Source: Phycisphaeraceae bacterium (GTDB lineage Bacteria; Planctomycetota; Phycisphaerae; Phycisphaerales; Zrk34). Taken from it: a DNA stretch of 64,000 bases. Shown here piece after piece: positions 42,440-50,286 of the stretch (the stretch's first letter is position 1; each line of letters opens with the position of its first letter). The position numbers were made by a program, and so were the translations under genes. The stretch covers positions 1 through 64,000 of the forward strand of contig JANQHK010000148.1 in the NCBI GenBank assembly GCA_028282685.1, written 5' to 3'. The notes below the pieces were generated by a model. The model saw nothing but the letters and a program-made list of their open reading frames with translations, had not been told where the DNA came from and searched no databases.

Positions 42440-43741
42440 ATGATTCACCCCAGTTGGCTTGAAATCGACCTCGCCGCCCTCAGCGAAAACCACGCCTCGA
42501 TCCGGCAATGGGCGGGGGGGGATGTCGATCTCTGCGCCGTGGTCAAGGCCGATGCGTACGGTTTGGGTTGTGTGCCCGTGGCGCGGCGGCTGGCGGAAGA
42601 CGGCGTCTCCATGCTCGCGGTCTATAACGGCGACCAGGCGCGCCAGCTTATCGAAGCCGGGATCACCGCACCCCTGCTGGTGCTCATGCCCGTGCATGAG
42701 TTGGATCGACGCGATCCGGTCTACCGGGCTCTGGTCTCCGGCCGAATGCACCTGACCGTCCACAGCCCCGAGCACGCCGATCAGATCGAACAGATCGGAA
42801 AGCACCTGGGCGCCGTGATGCCGATCCACCTGGAAATCGATACGGGTATGTCGCGCTGCGGGATGTCGGCCGAGCAGGCCGAGCGACTGCTGGCCACACT
42901 GGGCGAGCGGCGTTGGCTGAAACTGTCCGGCATCTTCACCCATCCGGCCTCGGCCGATACCGATCCGATCATGACCGACCGGCAGATGGCGGCGCTGGAT
43001 GCCGTGCTCGAACGCTGCGCTGAGGTCTTGAAAACCTCCCTCCCTCATGTGGGACAGGGACCGAGGCAGGCGGCAGATTCCCCTCGCTGCGAAAGTCATG
43101 GAAGCTCACCCTCACCCCGACCCTCGCCCTTGAAGGGAGAGGGGGTGGTTGTCCACTTCGCCAACACCCACGCCATGCTGCGCGGTCGCAAGTACCATCG
43201 CCAGATGTTGCGGATCGGACTGTCGCTGTTCGGGTTGGGCGATACCGACCTGGCCGGCGGCGAAACGAACCGCCCGGTTCTCAAGCCGATCGTCAGTTGG
43301 CTCAGCCGCATCGCGCACCTGCGCGAGGTTCCGGCCGGTTCGCCGGTGGGCTACGGCGGGACGTTCACCACGTGGCGGCATTCGCGCCTGGCGGTGGTGC
43401 CGTTGGGATATGCCGATGGATACCCGGTCGCCCTGAGCAACCGCGCCGTGGTGCGCATCGGACCGAACCGTCAGCACGCGGCCGTGCGCGGCAGGGTGTC
43501 CATGGCCCAACTGACCGTGGATGTGACTGAAATTCCCGACGCCCAACTCGGCGCCGAGGTGGAGGTGTACGCCGGCGATCCGCAGGCGCCCAATTCCGTA
43601 CCGCGTCTGGCCGAACTGGCCCGCACCCATTGCTACGAATTGCTCTGTCGCCTCTCCGCCCGAATCGAGCGGCGTTACGTGACCAAGCCCTCAGGCAATT
43701 CCGCTGCCCCCATGTCCACGCCCGTTCGCCGCGAACTGTAG
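42440..43741 (+). CDS. alr: Alanine racemase with in-frame repeat insertion
   Basis: About 433 residues. Alr interconverts L- and D-alanine with PLP for peptidoglycan. The Schiff-base lysine lies in AVVKADAYGLG; VHFANTHAML, the catalytic-tyrosine segment VGYGGTFTTWR and PLGYADGYPVAL are present. Residues ~199-235 are foreign to the family and are encoded by a REP-like sequence (43034-43146), discussed separately. Without it the protein has the usual ~390 length. ATG 42440 starts the conserved MIHPSWLEIDL; the in-frame GTG at 42395 is unlikely. Function is probably retained because the frame is open and the insertion lies in a surface loop before a beta strand (inference). Confidence 0.9.
   Translation: MIHPSWLEIDLAALSENHASIRQWAGGDVDLCAVVKADAYGLGCVPVARRLAEDGVSMLAVYNGDQARQLIEAGITAPLLVLMPVHELDRRDPVYRALVSGRMHLTVHSPEHADQIEQIGKHLGAVMPIHLEIDTGMSRCGMSAEQAERLLATLGERRWLKLSGIFTHPASADTDPIMTDRQMAALDAVLERCAEVLKTSLPHVGQGPRQAADSPRCESHGSSPSPRPSPLKGEGVVVHFANTHAMLRGRKYHRQMLRIGLSLFGLGDTDLAGGETNRPVLKPIVSWLSRIAHLREVPAGSPVGYGGTFTTWRHSRLAVVPLGYADGYPVALSNRAVVRIGPNRQHAAVRGRVSMAQLTVDVTEIPDAQLGAEVEVYAGDPQAPNSVPRLAELARTHCYELLCRLSARIERRYVTKPSGNSAAPMSTPVRREL
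43034..43146. repeat. REP-like palindromic sequence inserted in alr
   Basis: About 110 bases inside the coding sequence. The 3' part contains CCCTCGCCCTTGAAGGGAGA, a hairpin around 43121-43144, within a run of CCCTCACCCCGACCC; read in frame it gives PSPRPSPLKGEG, a translation often seen where this palindrome has entered genes. The 5' part (CCCTCATGTGGGACAGGG) is also a small hairpin. The whole piece keeps the alr frame. Confidence 0.8.
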
Positions 43742-43935
43742 CCGAGCCAACAAAGACGCCGTGCGGTCCCAGGTTCTTTCGCCATGTCGCGGTTGCATCG
43801 GTGAACGAAAATCCACCACGAAAATATTTGAACGTAGCGTGTCAACGGCGCGCGTCACTTTTGCAGGAACGCGCGTGCGGCCATCGTGCATCGCAGCAAC
43901 GGAACGGTGACGATATCACGCGAAAGGGGTTGACC

Positions 43936-45465
43936 ATGTGGAAGAAAGTCCTCGCGATCGGATTGCTGTTGGGGTTGGGTGCGGGATTGGTCTGGTGGTT
44001 CTGGCCGGATGAAATACTGCCGCCCAGTGACGAGGCGATTGTCGCCGAGCCGCGCAATCCACCTCTCGTGGAACCGGACGCTTCGGACATCGCCATCGCC
44101 CTGACCTCCAATAACATCTGGATCAATTTCACGGCATCCAAGCAGGTGTTGGGCCGGGTGTTAACGGTCGGCGGCGGCTGGAACCTGGCGCTGGGCGATC
44201 CGCCGGGCGAGATCACCGGCACGATGATTCTCGATGACAGGCGCCGCATCCGCCAGGTTCGCATGCAGATCGCGCTCGATACGCTCTGGTCGGAACACCC
44301 CACGCTGACCCGGGCTCTCAAGGAACGCGGTTTCTTTGATACGGAAAACAACAACCTCGCCACGTTCACCAGCAGCGAAGTCCGTGCGGTCAAACCCAAT
44401 CCCGCTGCGCTGTTCGATGCGACGCACCTGCTCGTCGGCGATTTCCAGCTCAACGGCGTTACCAAGTCCATCGCGATTCCCGCCCGGATTGGAGACGATG
44501 GCGGGGAAGTACGCCTGGAAAGCCGGTTCCAGTTCGAACGCGGCGTCTTCAACGTCCGCTATACCAATCCGTTTTCCATAGTCCCGATGACCGATGAAGA
44601 CATCGGCGAGTCGGTTGCCATCAGCGTGGTGATTGATTCGGCCGGCTTGCTTTCCGACGAAAAGGTCGAACTGATCAAGGGCGGGCCCATGAGGGCCAAA
44701 GACGATCTGAAGGCCACGCCTGCGCAGTTCACCGATACCATTCGCAGCTCGCAGATTGATTTTGACATGGTGCTGGTGCCCGGGGATCCGCAACGGGGAA
44801 TCAAGCCGTTCTACATCGGCAAGCACGAGGTGACATGGGATCAGGTCATGCCCTGGGTGGACGGCAAGGACCTGCCTGACGATCATCTCCGGTCGATTGC
44901 GACAGCGCTGGGATTAAGGCCCTCCAAGCCCTATCCGACAGCCGATCACGGATTCGGCATGTACGATATGCCGTTGCTGGGGGTGCAGCGGCGGGTGGGC
45001 GAGTTTTACTGCAAGTGGCTTTCACGTCAGACCGGGCATGCGTACCGTCTGCCCACCGAGGCGGAATGGGAGCATGCCTTACGCATGGGCGGCATGGACC
45101 CGGACAAACCGTTGACCGAGGAACAGGCCGACAAACATGCCGTGTACGGTGAGAATTCCTACAACGACGATCTGGGCGTCCACAGCACGCTTGAGATCGG
45201 CTCCAAGGAACCCAATGCACTGGGTGTCTACGACATGGCCGGAAACGTCTGCGAGTGGGTGACCGGGACGGGGGCGGATATGGTTGCTCGGGGCGGTCAC
45301 TACGATAAGGAATCCTGGGAAGGCGGCGGTCTGCTGGCGGCGCAGGGTTGCGGTCGTCACGTCGAAGATGAAACATGGAACAGTGGCGATCCGCAGGATC
45401 CCAAGAGCATCTGGTGGTACGTCGACGCCAAGTGGGTCGGCTTCCGCGTGGTTTGTGAGCCGTGA
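43936..45465 (+). CDS. YceI-like domain fused to formylglycine-generating-enzyme-type (SUMF1) domain
   Basis: About 509 residues. An N-terminal membrane anchor (VLAIGLLLGLGAGLVWWFW) is followed by a YceI-like lipocalin-type domain (residues ~50-250; GTMILDDRRRIRQVRM, LVGDFQLNGVTKSIAIP) and then by a SUMF1/FGE-sulfatase domain (about 270-509; FYIGKHEVTWDQV, YRLPTEAEWEHALRMGG, GVYDMAGNVCEWV, ARGGHYDKESW, VGFRVVCEP). The FGE-like domain commonly lacks formylglycine activity and acts as a binding or oxidase module. The start follows AAAGGGGTTGACC. The fusion is unusual; substrate unknown. Confidence 0.8.
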   Translation: MWKKVLAIGLLLGLGAGLVWWFWPDEILPPSDEAIVAEPRNPPLVEPDASDIAIALTSNNIWINFTASKQVLGRVLTVGGGWNLALGDPPGEITGTMILDDRRRIRQVRMQIALDTLWSEHPTLTRALKERGFFDTENNNLATFTSSEVRAVKPNPAALFDATHLLVGDFQLNGVTKSIAIPARIGDDGGEVRLESRFQFERGVFNVRYTNPFSIVPMTDEDIGESVAISVVIDSAGLLSDEKVELIKGGPMRAKDDLKATPAQFTDTIRSSQIDFDMVLVPGDPQRGIKPFYIGKHEVTWDQVMPWVDGKDLPDDHLRSIATALGLRPSKPYPTADHGFGMYDMPLLGVQRRVGEFYCKWLSRQTGHAYRLPTEAEWEHALRMGGMDPDKPLTEEQADKHAVYGENSYNDDLGVHSTLEIGSKEPNALGVYDMAGNVCEWVTGTGADMVARGGHYDKESWEGGGLLAAQGCGRHVEDETWNSGDPQDPKSIWWYVDAKWVGFRVVCEP

Positions 45466-45497
45466 TGTATAACCGGGCCGTTTCGGTCCGGGGGTGC

Positions 45498-45523
45498 CAC
45501 GGCTTCGGCGTAGCCAAGCCGTG
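45498..45523. repeat. Dispersed hairpin repeat, copy 2
   Basis: Arms CACGGCTT and AAGCCGTG with loop CGGCGTAGCC; one base differs from copy 1 at 13917-13942. Confidence 0.75.
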
Positions 45524-45546
45524 CATGCCGGGTTTTTGTATCTGAT

Positions 45547-45575
45547 CCCACCTTGCCCTGTCGGGCGAAGGTGGG
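45547..45575. terminator. Hairpin between convergent genes
   Basis: CCCACCTT and AAGGTGGG flank a second stem GCCC/GGGC with a TGTC loop, making a long continuous hairpin. It lies between the convergent YceI-FGE and pdxJ genes and may end both transcripts. There is no strong T-run, and it may instead be part of the repeat 24 nt upstream. Confidence 0.6.
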
Positions 45576-45583
45576 GCGCCGAG

Positions 45584-46297
45584 CTAGATGAGGTCTTTCA
45601 TCTGTCGCACGGCATCGCGCAGGCCGGTGAAGACGGCGCGGCTGATGATCGCGTGGCCGATGTTCAGTTCCGCCATCTCGGCAATCGCGGCGACCGGCGG
45701 CGTGTTGTGGTAATTCAATCCGTGACCGGCGTGCAGGCGCAGATTGCTTTCGACCGCGCGCTGGCCGGCGGTGATCAGACGGGACAGTTCCGTTTGCCGG
45801 GCGTCATCCGCAGCATTGGCGTAAGCCCCGGTGTGCAGTTCCACGGCATCGAAGCCCAGTTCCGCCGCCGCGTCCACCTGGTCCGTATCCGGATCGATGA
45901 ACGCGCTGACGAAAACTCCCGCCTCTTTCAGTCTTTTCGACGCTTCGGCGGTGCGCTCGCCGTGGACCGGCAGGTCCAGGCCGCCTTCGGTGGTCACTTC
46001 TTCGCGGCGCTCGGGAACGAGCGTGGCCTGGTCTGGCTTGAGGCGACAGGCGATGGCGACGATCTCCTCGGCCAGCGACAGTTCCATGTTGCGCTTGACG
46101 TGGATGACATCGGCATCGCACAACCGTTGTGCATCGTCATCGTTGATGTGTCGGCGGTCTTCGCGGAGATGAAAGGTGATGCCGTCGGCCCCGCCGAGTT
46201 GCGCTTCCACCGCCGCCCAGATCGGATCGGGCTCGTAAGTCTTCCGTGCCTCGCGCAGCGTGGCGACGTGGTCGATGTTGATGCCTAATTCAATCAC
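45584..46297 (-). CDS. pdxJ: Pyridoxine 5'-phosphate synthase
   Basis: 237 residues, the usual length. PdxJ condenses 1-deoxyxylulose 5-phosphate with 3-hydroxy-1-aminoacetone phosphate to pyridoxine phosphate (vitamin B6). Motifs: LGINIDHVATLREAR at the start, GADGITFHLREDRRHI, a following MELS, and C-terminal AELNIGHAIISRAVFTGL. Other DXP-dependent B6 genes are not adjacent. It may serve PLP enzymes such as alr, but the proximity is not evidence of it. Confidence 0.95.
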   Translation of the reverse strand: MIELGINIDHVATLREARKTYEPDPIWAAVEAQLGGADGITFHLREDRRHINDDDAQRLCDADVIHVKRNMELSLAEEIVAIACRLKPDQATLVPERREEVTTEGGLDLPVHGERTAEASKRLKEAGVFVSAFIDPDTDQVDAAAELGFDAVELHTGAYANAADDARQTELSRLITAGQRAVESNLRLHAGHGLNYHNTPPVAAIAEMAELNIGHAIISRAVFTGLRDAVRQMKDLI

Positions 46298-46335
46298 GGG
46301 TCCTCAGTTCCTGAATCCGGCCGCCCATATGGACA

Positions 46336-46375
46336 GGTTGATCGGTGAATCGGTGGATCAGTTAATCGGTTTTAT
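46336..46375. repeat. Octamer repeat tract, left end of the IVP cassette
   Basis: Units on the plus strand: GGTTGATC, GGTGAATC, GGTGGATC, AGTTAATC, GGTTTTAT. The tract overlaps the last codons of the S23/IVP gene on the minus strand; its stop TAA comes from GATTAAC read on that strand. The right tract (46783-46822) is in the opposite orientation. Confidence 0.85.
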
Positions 46376-46742
46376 TCTCATTCATCTGCTTACGCAAGTA
46401 GCTGATGTATCCATTGATCAAGCGGATCACGCTGCGTGCATGCTGTCGCATGTCGTCCAGGTGGTTTGGCTGAAAATAATCCTGATCTTCGCATGCGCCC
46501 AAGTCGTCGATCAGTTCATTCAAACTCCCGCGCGAACGGTATAAATAACTGATGTTATGCTTGTAACTCCTGCTGCCATGGCCTTCAGCAATATTATTCG
46601 TCACAGACAGGGCGGCCCGTCGCATCTGTGGTACAAGTACGTACTTTTCCTCAACCGGCAGTTGAACAGTCAACTTGAATACGCGTTGTCTGAACCGACG
46701 TGCTTCCTGATACGCTTCAAGATCATCAAATTCGCCCGGCAT
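46362..46742 (-). CDS. Four-helix-bundle S23/IVP family protein
   Basis: About 126 residues, beginning MPGEFDDLEAYQEARRFRQRVF and continuing LPVEEKYVLVPQMRRAALSVTNNIAEGHGS, the signature of the 23S rRNA intervening-sequence (S23/IVP) four-helix-bundle proteins. Members occur inside 23S rRNA insertions or free on chromosomes and are related to Avd, the helper of diversity-generating retroelements. This copy lies between two opposed tracts of an octamer repeat and not in rRNA. The ATG at 46742 is chosen by the family N-terminus; the longer frame to 46898 runs through the repeat and into metG. Biological role unknown. Confidence 0.9.
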   Translation of the reverse strand: MPGEFDDLEAYQEARRFRQRVFKLTVQLPVEEKYVLVPQMRRAALSVTNNIAEGHGSRSYKHNISYLYRSRGSLNELIDDLGACEDQDYFQPNHLDDMRQHARSVIRLINGYISYLRKQMNENKTD

Positions 46743-46782
46743 GACTGTCCCCCATGCAGGTTGACTCTGTATGTGTTTCTCC

Positions 46783-46822
46783 GATGAACCGATCAACAGA
46801 TTAACCGATGAACCGGTCAACT
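46783..46822. repeat. Octamer repeat tract, right end of the IVP cassette
   Basis: Units: GATGAACC, GATCAACA, GATTAACC, GATGAACC, GGTCAACT. These are the reverse complement of the left tract's type, so the IVP gene is bracketed by inverted tracts. The tract also includes the metG stop codon (TGA on the minus strand at 46817-46819). Confidence 0.85.
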
Positions 46823-48391
46823 TTTCTCCACTCTCGGAAACAGCGGGTCGCCCTTGGCGATGGGCGTGTCGGGCTTGGATTGGCCCCAGGCGATCCACCG
46901 GGAGAACTGTCCGCAGCCATTGTTGGCCAGGGCCTGCGTGTACGCGGTCTGTCCCAGTCGCTCCCAGAGTTTTTCCATCGCATCGGGGATCACCGGCCAG
47001 AGCAGCAGCGAGGCGATGCGCAACGCCTCGGCGCAGTTGTAAAGAATCGTGCCGACCTTTGGCAGGTTTTCCGGGTCCTTGGCCAGGCGGAACGGCTGGG
47101 TCTGTTCGATGTAGGAATCGATGTCGCCGATCAGCTTGATTGCCGCTTCGACGGCCTGGGCCGGATGCACGCGGTCCATCGCCTCGGTGTATTGGGCGAC
47201 AGCCGTTTCGGCCGAACGGTCGTATTCGTGCGATACGGCGAACTCCCGCCCGTGAGGGGGCAGCTTGCCGTCGAAGTACCGGTTGATCATGTTGGTCACG
47301 CGGCTGGCGCAGTTGCCCACGGCGTTGGCCAGGTCGCTGTTGTACACGGCGACGAATTTGTCCTGTGCGAAGTCGGCATCGGTGGCGCCCATCGGGCCCT
47401 GCGTGGTCAGGAAATACCGCAACGCATCAAGCGAAAACTCCGTCACGTATTCGTCGATTTTTTCCAGATCAATGAAATTGCCCAGCGACTTGCTCATTTT
47501 CTGGCCTTCGGCGATCCAGAAGCTGTGGGCGTAGACCTGGTGCGGCAGGGGGCGGTCCAGCGCCATCAGCAGGGCCGGCCAAATCACCGCGTGGAACCAG
47601 AGAATGTCCTTGGCGATCAGGTGGACACTGGCGGGCCAGTACCGAATGCGGTCGTCGGTGTCGACGGTTGTCAGGTAGTTGAACAGCGCGTCGATCCAGA
47701 CGTAGATACTTTGCTCATCGTCGCCGGGCACGGGGATGCCCCAGCCGCCGGTGCCCGTGCGCGAGATGGGCACATCGTTCAGGCCCTCGCGAATGCGGGC
47801 CAGCACTTCATTGCGTCGCGCTTCGGGCTGGACGAACGTGGGATTGTCTTTTTCGATCAGTTGCAGGAGCCGATCCCGGTAAGCGCTGAGTTTGAAGAAA
47901 TAGTTCTTCTCGCGCTTTCGGACGAGCGGCTGATTGTTGATCGGGGAGCGGAAGTCGTATTCCTTGGCCTTGTTTTCCGGGATGTACTCTTCCTGTCCCG
48001 CATCGTACCAGCCCTCGTATTCGCCGGCATAAACATCGCCGCTTGCCAGCAATTGCTCGACGTACGCCAGCACCTTGTCTTTGTGGCGGTCTTCGCTGGT
48101 GCGGATGAAATCGTTGTTGCTCATGCCCAGGCGGGCGAAGGTGTCTCGGAAGGCGGCGGCGTTCTGGCCGGCCCATTGCTGCGGGCTCAGGCCGCGGTCC
48201 GTCGCCGAATCGACGACCTTGGCCGCATGTTCATCGGTGCCGGTCAGGAAGAACACCTCGTCCCCGCGCAGCCGGTGGTAGCGAGCCAGCACGTCGGCCA
48301 CGGTGGTCGTGTAAACATGGCCGATGTGGGGCCGATCGTTGACGTAGTAGATCGGTGTGGTGACGTAGAATCGGGCGGTATCGGTACTCAT
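46817..48391 (-). CDS. metG: Methionyl-tRNA synthetase
   Basis: 524 residues. Class I signature motifs are YVNDRPHIGHVYTTTVADVL (HIGH) and KMSKSLGN (KMSKS); the anticodon-binding C-terminal domain is a compact helical bundle. The zinc-knuckle cysteines of the E. coli-type enzyme are absent, as in other short zinc-free MetRS forms, and there is no C-terminal dimerisation (EMAP-like) domain. The final few codons and stop are part of the octamer repeat tract, so the natural C-terminus may have been slightly remodelled. Confidence 0.95.
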   Translation of the reverse strand: MSTDTARFYVTTPIYYVNDRPHIGHVYTTTVADVLARYHRLRGDEVFFLTGTDEHAAKVVDSATDRGLSPQQWAGQNAAAFRDTFARLGMSNNDFIRTSEDRHKDKVLAYVEQLLASGDVYAGEYEGWYDAGQEEYIPENKAKEYDFRSPINNQPLVRKREKNYFFKLSAYRDRLLQLIEKDNPTFVQPEARRNEVLARIREGLNDVPISRTGTGGWGIPVPGDDEQSIYVWIDALFNYLTTVDTDDRIRYWPASVHLIAKDILWFHAVIWPALLMALDRPLPHQVYAHSFWIAEGQKMSKSLGNFIDLEKIDEYVTEFSLDALRYFLTTQGPMGATDADFAQDKFVAVYNSDLANAVGNCASRVTNMINRYFDGKLPPHGREFAVSHEYDRSAETAVAQYTEAMDRVHPAQAVEAAIKLIGDIDSYIEQTQPFRLAKDPENLPKVGTILYNCAEALRIASLLLWPVIPDAMEKLWERLGQTAYTQALANNGCGQFSRWIAWGQSKPDTPIAKGDPLFPRVEKS

Positions 48392-48493
48392 AAGAGGGCA
48401 AATTGTAACCGCAATGCCGAGGCGGGGGGAAATCCGGACGAATGGCGAAACTCCGATGACGAACGAGGGCAGGGGAGAACCGGCTACAATGTG

Positions 48494-48676
48494 ATGATGC
48501 GACAGAGGTCTGAAACATCCTTGGAATCATCGGTCCATCGCCGGCGTCGGGGCGTGTGGCGGCGGATCGGGGATTGGGTTCGGGCGTGGCTGAACGTGCA
48601 TCCGGGCTGTTCGGGATGCCGCTTGCCGTATGGCAAGGCGGATGAGCGGAAAAACAGTTCGACCCGTACAGGGTAA
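48494..48676 (+). CDS. Possible small basic protein
   Basis: A 60-residue frame starting with tandem ATGs (48494, 48497) directly after a TACAAT box (48484-48489). The product is highly basic (VHRRRRGVWRRIGDWVRAWL) with a GCSGC pair. There is no ribosome site, and no recognised family. It is divergent from metG and converges on the PBP4 gene. It might be a leaderless small gene or simply open frame in GC-rich DNA; the rest of 48392-48686 holds nothing else evident. Confidence 0.3.
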   Translation: MMRQRSETSLESSVHRRRRGVWRRIGDWVRAWLNVHPGCSGCRLPYGKADERKNSSTRTG

Positions 48677-48686
48677 TGCCGATCGA

Positions 48687-50177
48687 TCACGGCCGGGGGG
48701 CGGTGCGGACCAGCTCGGCGTCGATTTCACGGACGATCTTGTCGATCAGGGCCTTGCCGTTGTGGACCGGACCGGTGTAGTCGTTGAGAATGATGGCAAA
48801 GGCGACGGCGCGGTGATCGTGCTCAATGTAACCGCTCAGCGAGAGCACTCCCTTGAGATACCCGCTCTTGGCAAGGACGCGACCGACGATTTTTCCTCTG
48901 TTGAATCGATGCTCCAGGGTTCCGTTGGTTCCACCCAGCGCCAGGGAGTCGCGGTAGACGGGCCAGAGTTTGGCATTGGAGTGCATGTTCTGGAGCACTT
49001 TCACAAGCAGGCGCGGACTCAGACGGTTTTTGCGGGACATGCCGCTGCCATCGTCGATAACCAGTTGCGATGACTGGGGCCCGAGTTGTTTGGCGAAATA
49101 GTTTCGCAACACCGCGGCGCCGTTCTTCCAGGAACCGGGCTCGCCGGTGGCTTCCCGGCCCAAACGCCTGAACAGCGCCTCGGCGAACAGGTTTTGCGAA
49201 TCCCGGTTGCATCGCTGCAACACCACCGGCAGGGGGGTGCGCACCAGGGCGATCACCTCGGCGTTGCGGTAGTCGGGGTGGTCGTCGGCCGGCGCCACCG
49301 GGCCGACCGTCAGGCCGGCCTTGTTCAGGCGATTGGACAGTAACTCGCCGAAAAACTTCGGCGGATCGTGAATGGTGACGAAGAAGGGCGTCGATCGGTG
49401 CAGCTTGACGCGTCCGTGTACGGTAATGCGGTTGGTTCCCGGATTGCGCGTGAACCAGGGCGCATCGGTGCGAATGTTGGGATTGGTTGTAGCGACAATG
49501 TTGAGCTGAACGGGCGGATCGATCGGCATGGCGCGCACCAGCGGGGCCTGCCCCGATTGCGTCGGCGCGGTGTAAAGGTCCAGGCAGTTGTTGTTGAAAT
49601 TGATCCCCGCCACCTGGGCGCAGTACCAACGGTCCAGTTGATCCGCGGGCCAATTGGGATGAACAAATTGGCGATCAAGGATATGGTCATCGATAATCAG
49701 CCGCCGGATGCGCGTGATGCCTCGACTCTTGATCACACGCACCCACCGGGACAGCATGTCTTCGACGGTCATCGGCGGATCGAGTGAGCCGAGCAGTTTT
49801 CCATCGCCGAAGGCCGGGTCGCCCGAGCCGACGACGATCAGGTCTTCGTCCTGTTTCAGGAGCTTGGTTTCAAAGACGAAATCGGGTCCGAGGATTTCCA
49901 GTGCGGCGGCGGTGGTCAGCAGCTTTTGGTTGGACGCGGGGATCACGGCGCGATCGCCGTCATGCCGGGCAAGCACGAAGTCATTGGCCAGATCAACCAC
50001 GTAGAGTGCGCAGGTGCTCTTGGTTTGCGGCCGCGCCTCGACCAGACGCTGAATGCGAACCTGCAGCGGTTGGGCCGCGAGGGGTTCGGTGAGGGCGACC
50101 AGGCACAGGATAAACAAGCACATCGCCCCGGGCGATGCCTGCAATGGAGAGCGAAGCTGGAATCGACGGCCGATCAT
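48687..50177 (-). CDS. dacB: D-alanyl-D-alanine carboxypeptidase/endopeptidase (PBP4, peptidase S13)
   Basis: 496 residues with an N-terminal hydrophobic export segment (MCLFILCLVALTEPLAAQ). The active-site SxxK motif is SNQK at 82-85 in VIPASNQKLLTTAAAL; the second motif is within DDGSGMSRKNRLSPR and the KTG-like motif is KSG in VLAKSGYLKGVLSLSGYIEH. Long inserted domain between SxxK and SxN is characteristic of PBP4. It removes terminal D-alanine or cleaves cross-links in peptidoglycan, periplasmically. Start choice at 50177 is approximate; a later ATG (MCLF, 50120) would still keep the signal. Confidence 0.9.
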   Translation of the reverse strand: MIGRRFQLRSPLQASPGAMCLFILCLVALTEPLAAQPLQVRIQRLVEARPQTKSTCALYVVDLANDFVLARHDGDRAVIPASNQKLLTTAAALEILGPDFVFETKLLKQDEDLIVVGSGDPAFGDGKLLGSLDPPMTVEDMLSRWVRVIKSRGITRIRRLIIDDHILDRQFVHPNWPADQLDRWYCAQVAGINFNNNCLDLYTAPTQSGQAPLVRAMPIDPPVQLNIVATTNPNIRTDAPWFTRNPGTNRITVHGRVKLHRSTPFFVTIHDPPKFFGELLSNRLNKAGLTVGPVAPADDHPDYRNAEVIALVRTPLPVVLQRCNRDSQNLFAEALFRRLGREATGEPGSWKNGAAVLRNYFAKQLGPQSSQLVIDDGSGMSRKNRLSPRLLVKVLQNMHSNAKLWPVYRDSLALGGTNGTLEHRFNRGKIVGRVLAKSGYLKGVLSLSGYIEHDHRAVAFAIILNDYTGPVHNGKALIDKIVREIDAELVRTAPRP

Positions 50178-50286
50178 GGGCTCGCGAGGTAACGGTTTAC
50201 CGTAACCGAGGCGTTGTAAGCGGTATCGACCGGTCGGGCGAACGGCCTTGAGGATTACCGGCAGTGGGGGCGGACAGGCCGATCCA

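Noticed and set aside
46336-46822. Diversity-generating retroelement around the IVP/Avd-like gene
   Set aside because: No reverse transcriptase, template repeat or variable repeat is visible nearby, so only the four-helix-bundle gene and octamer repeats are reported.
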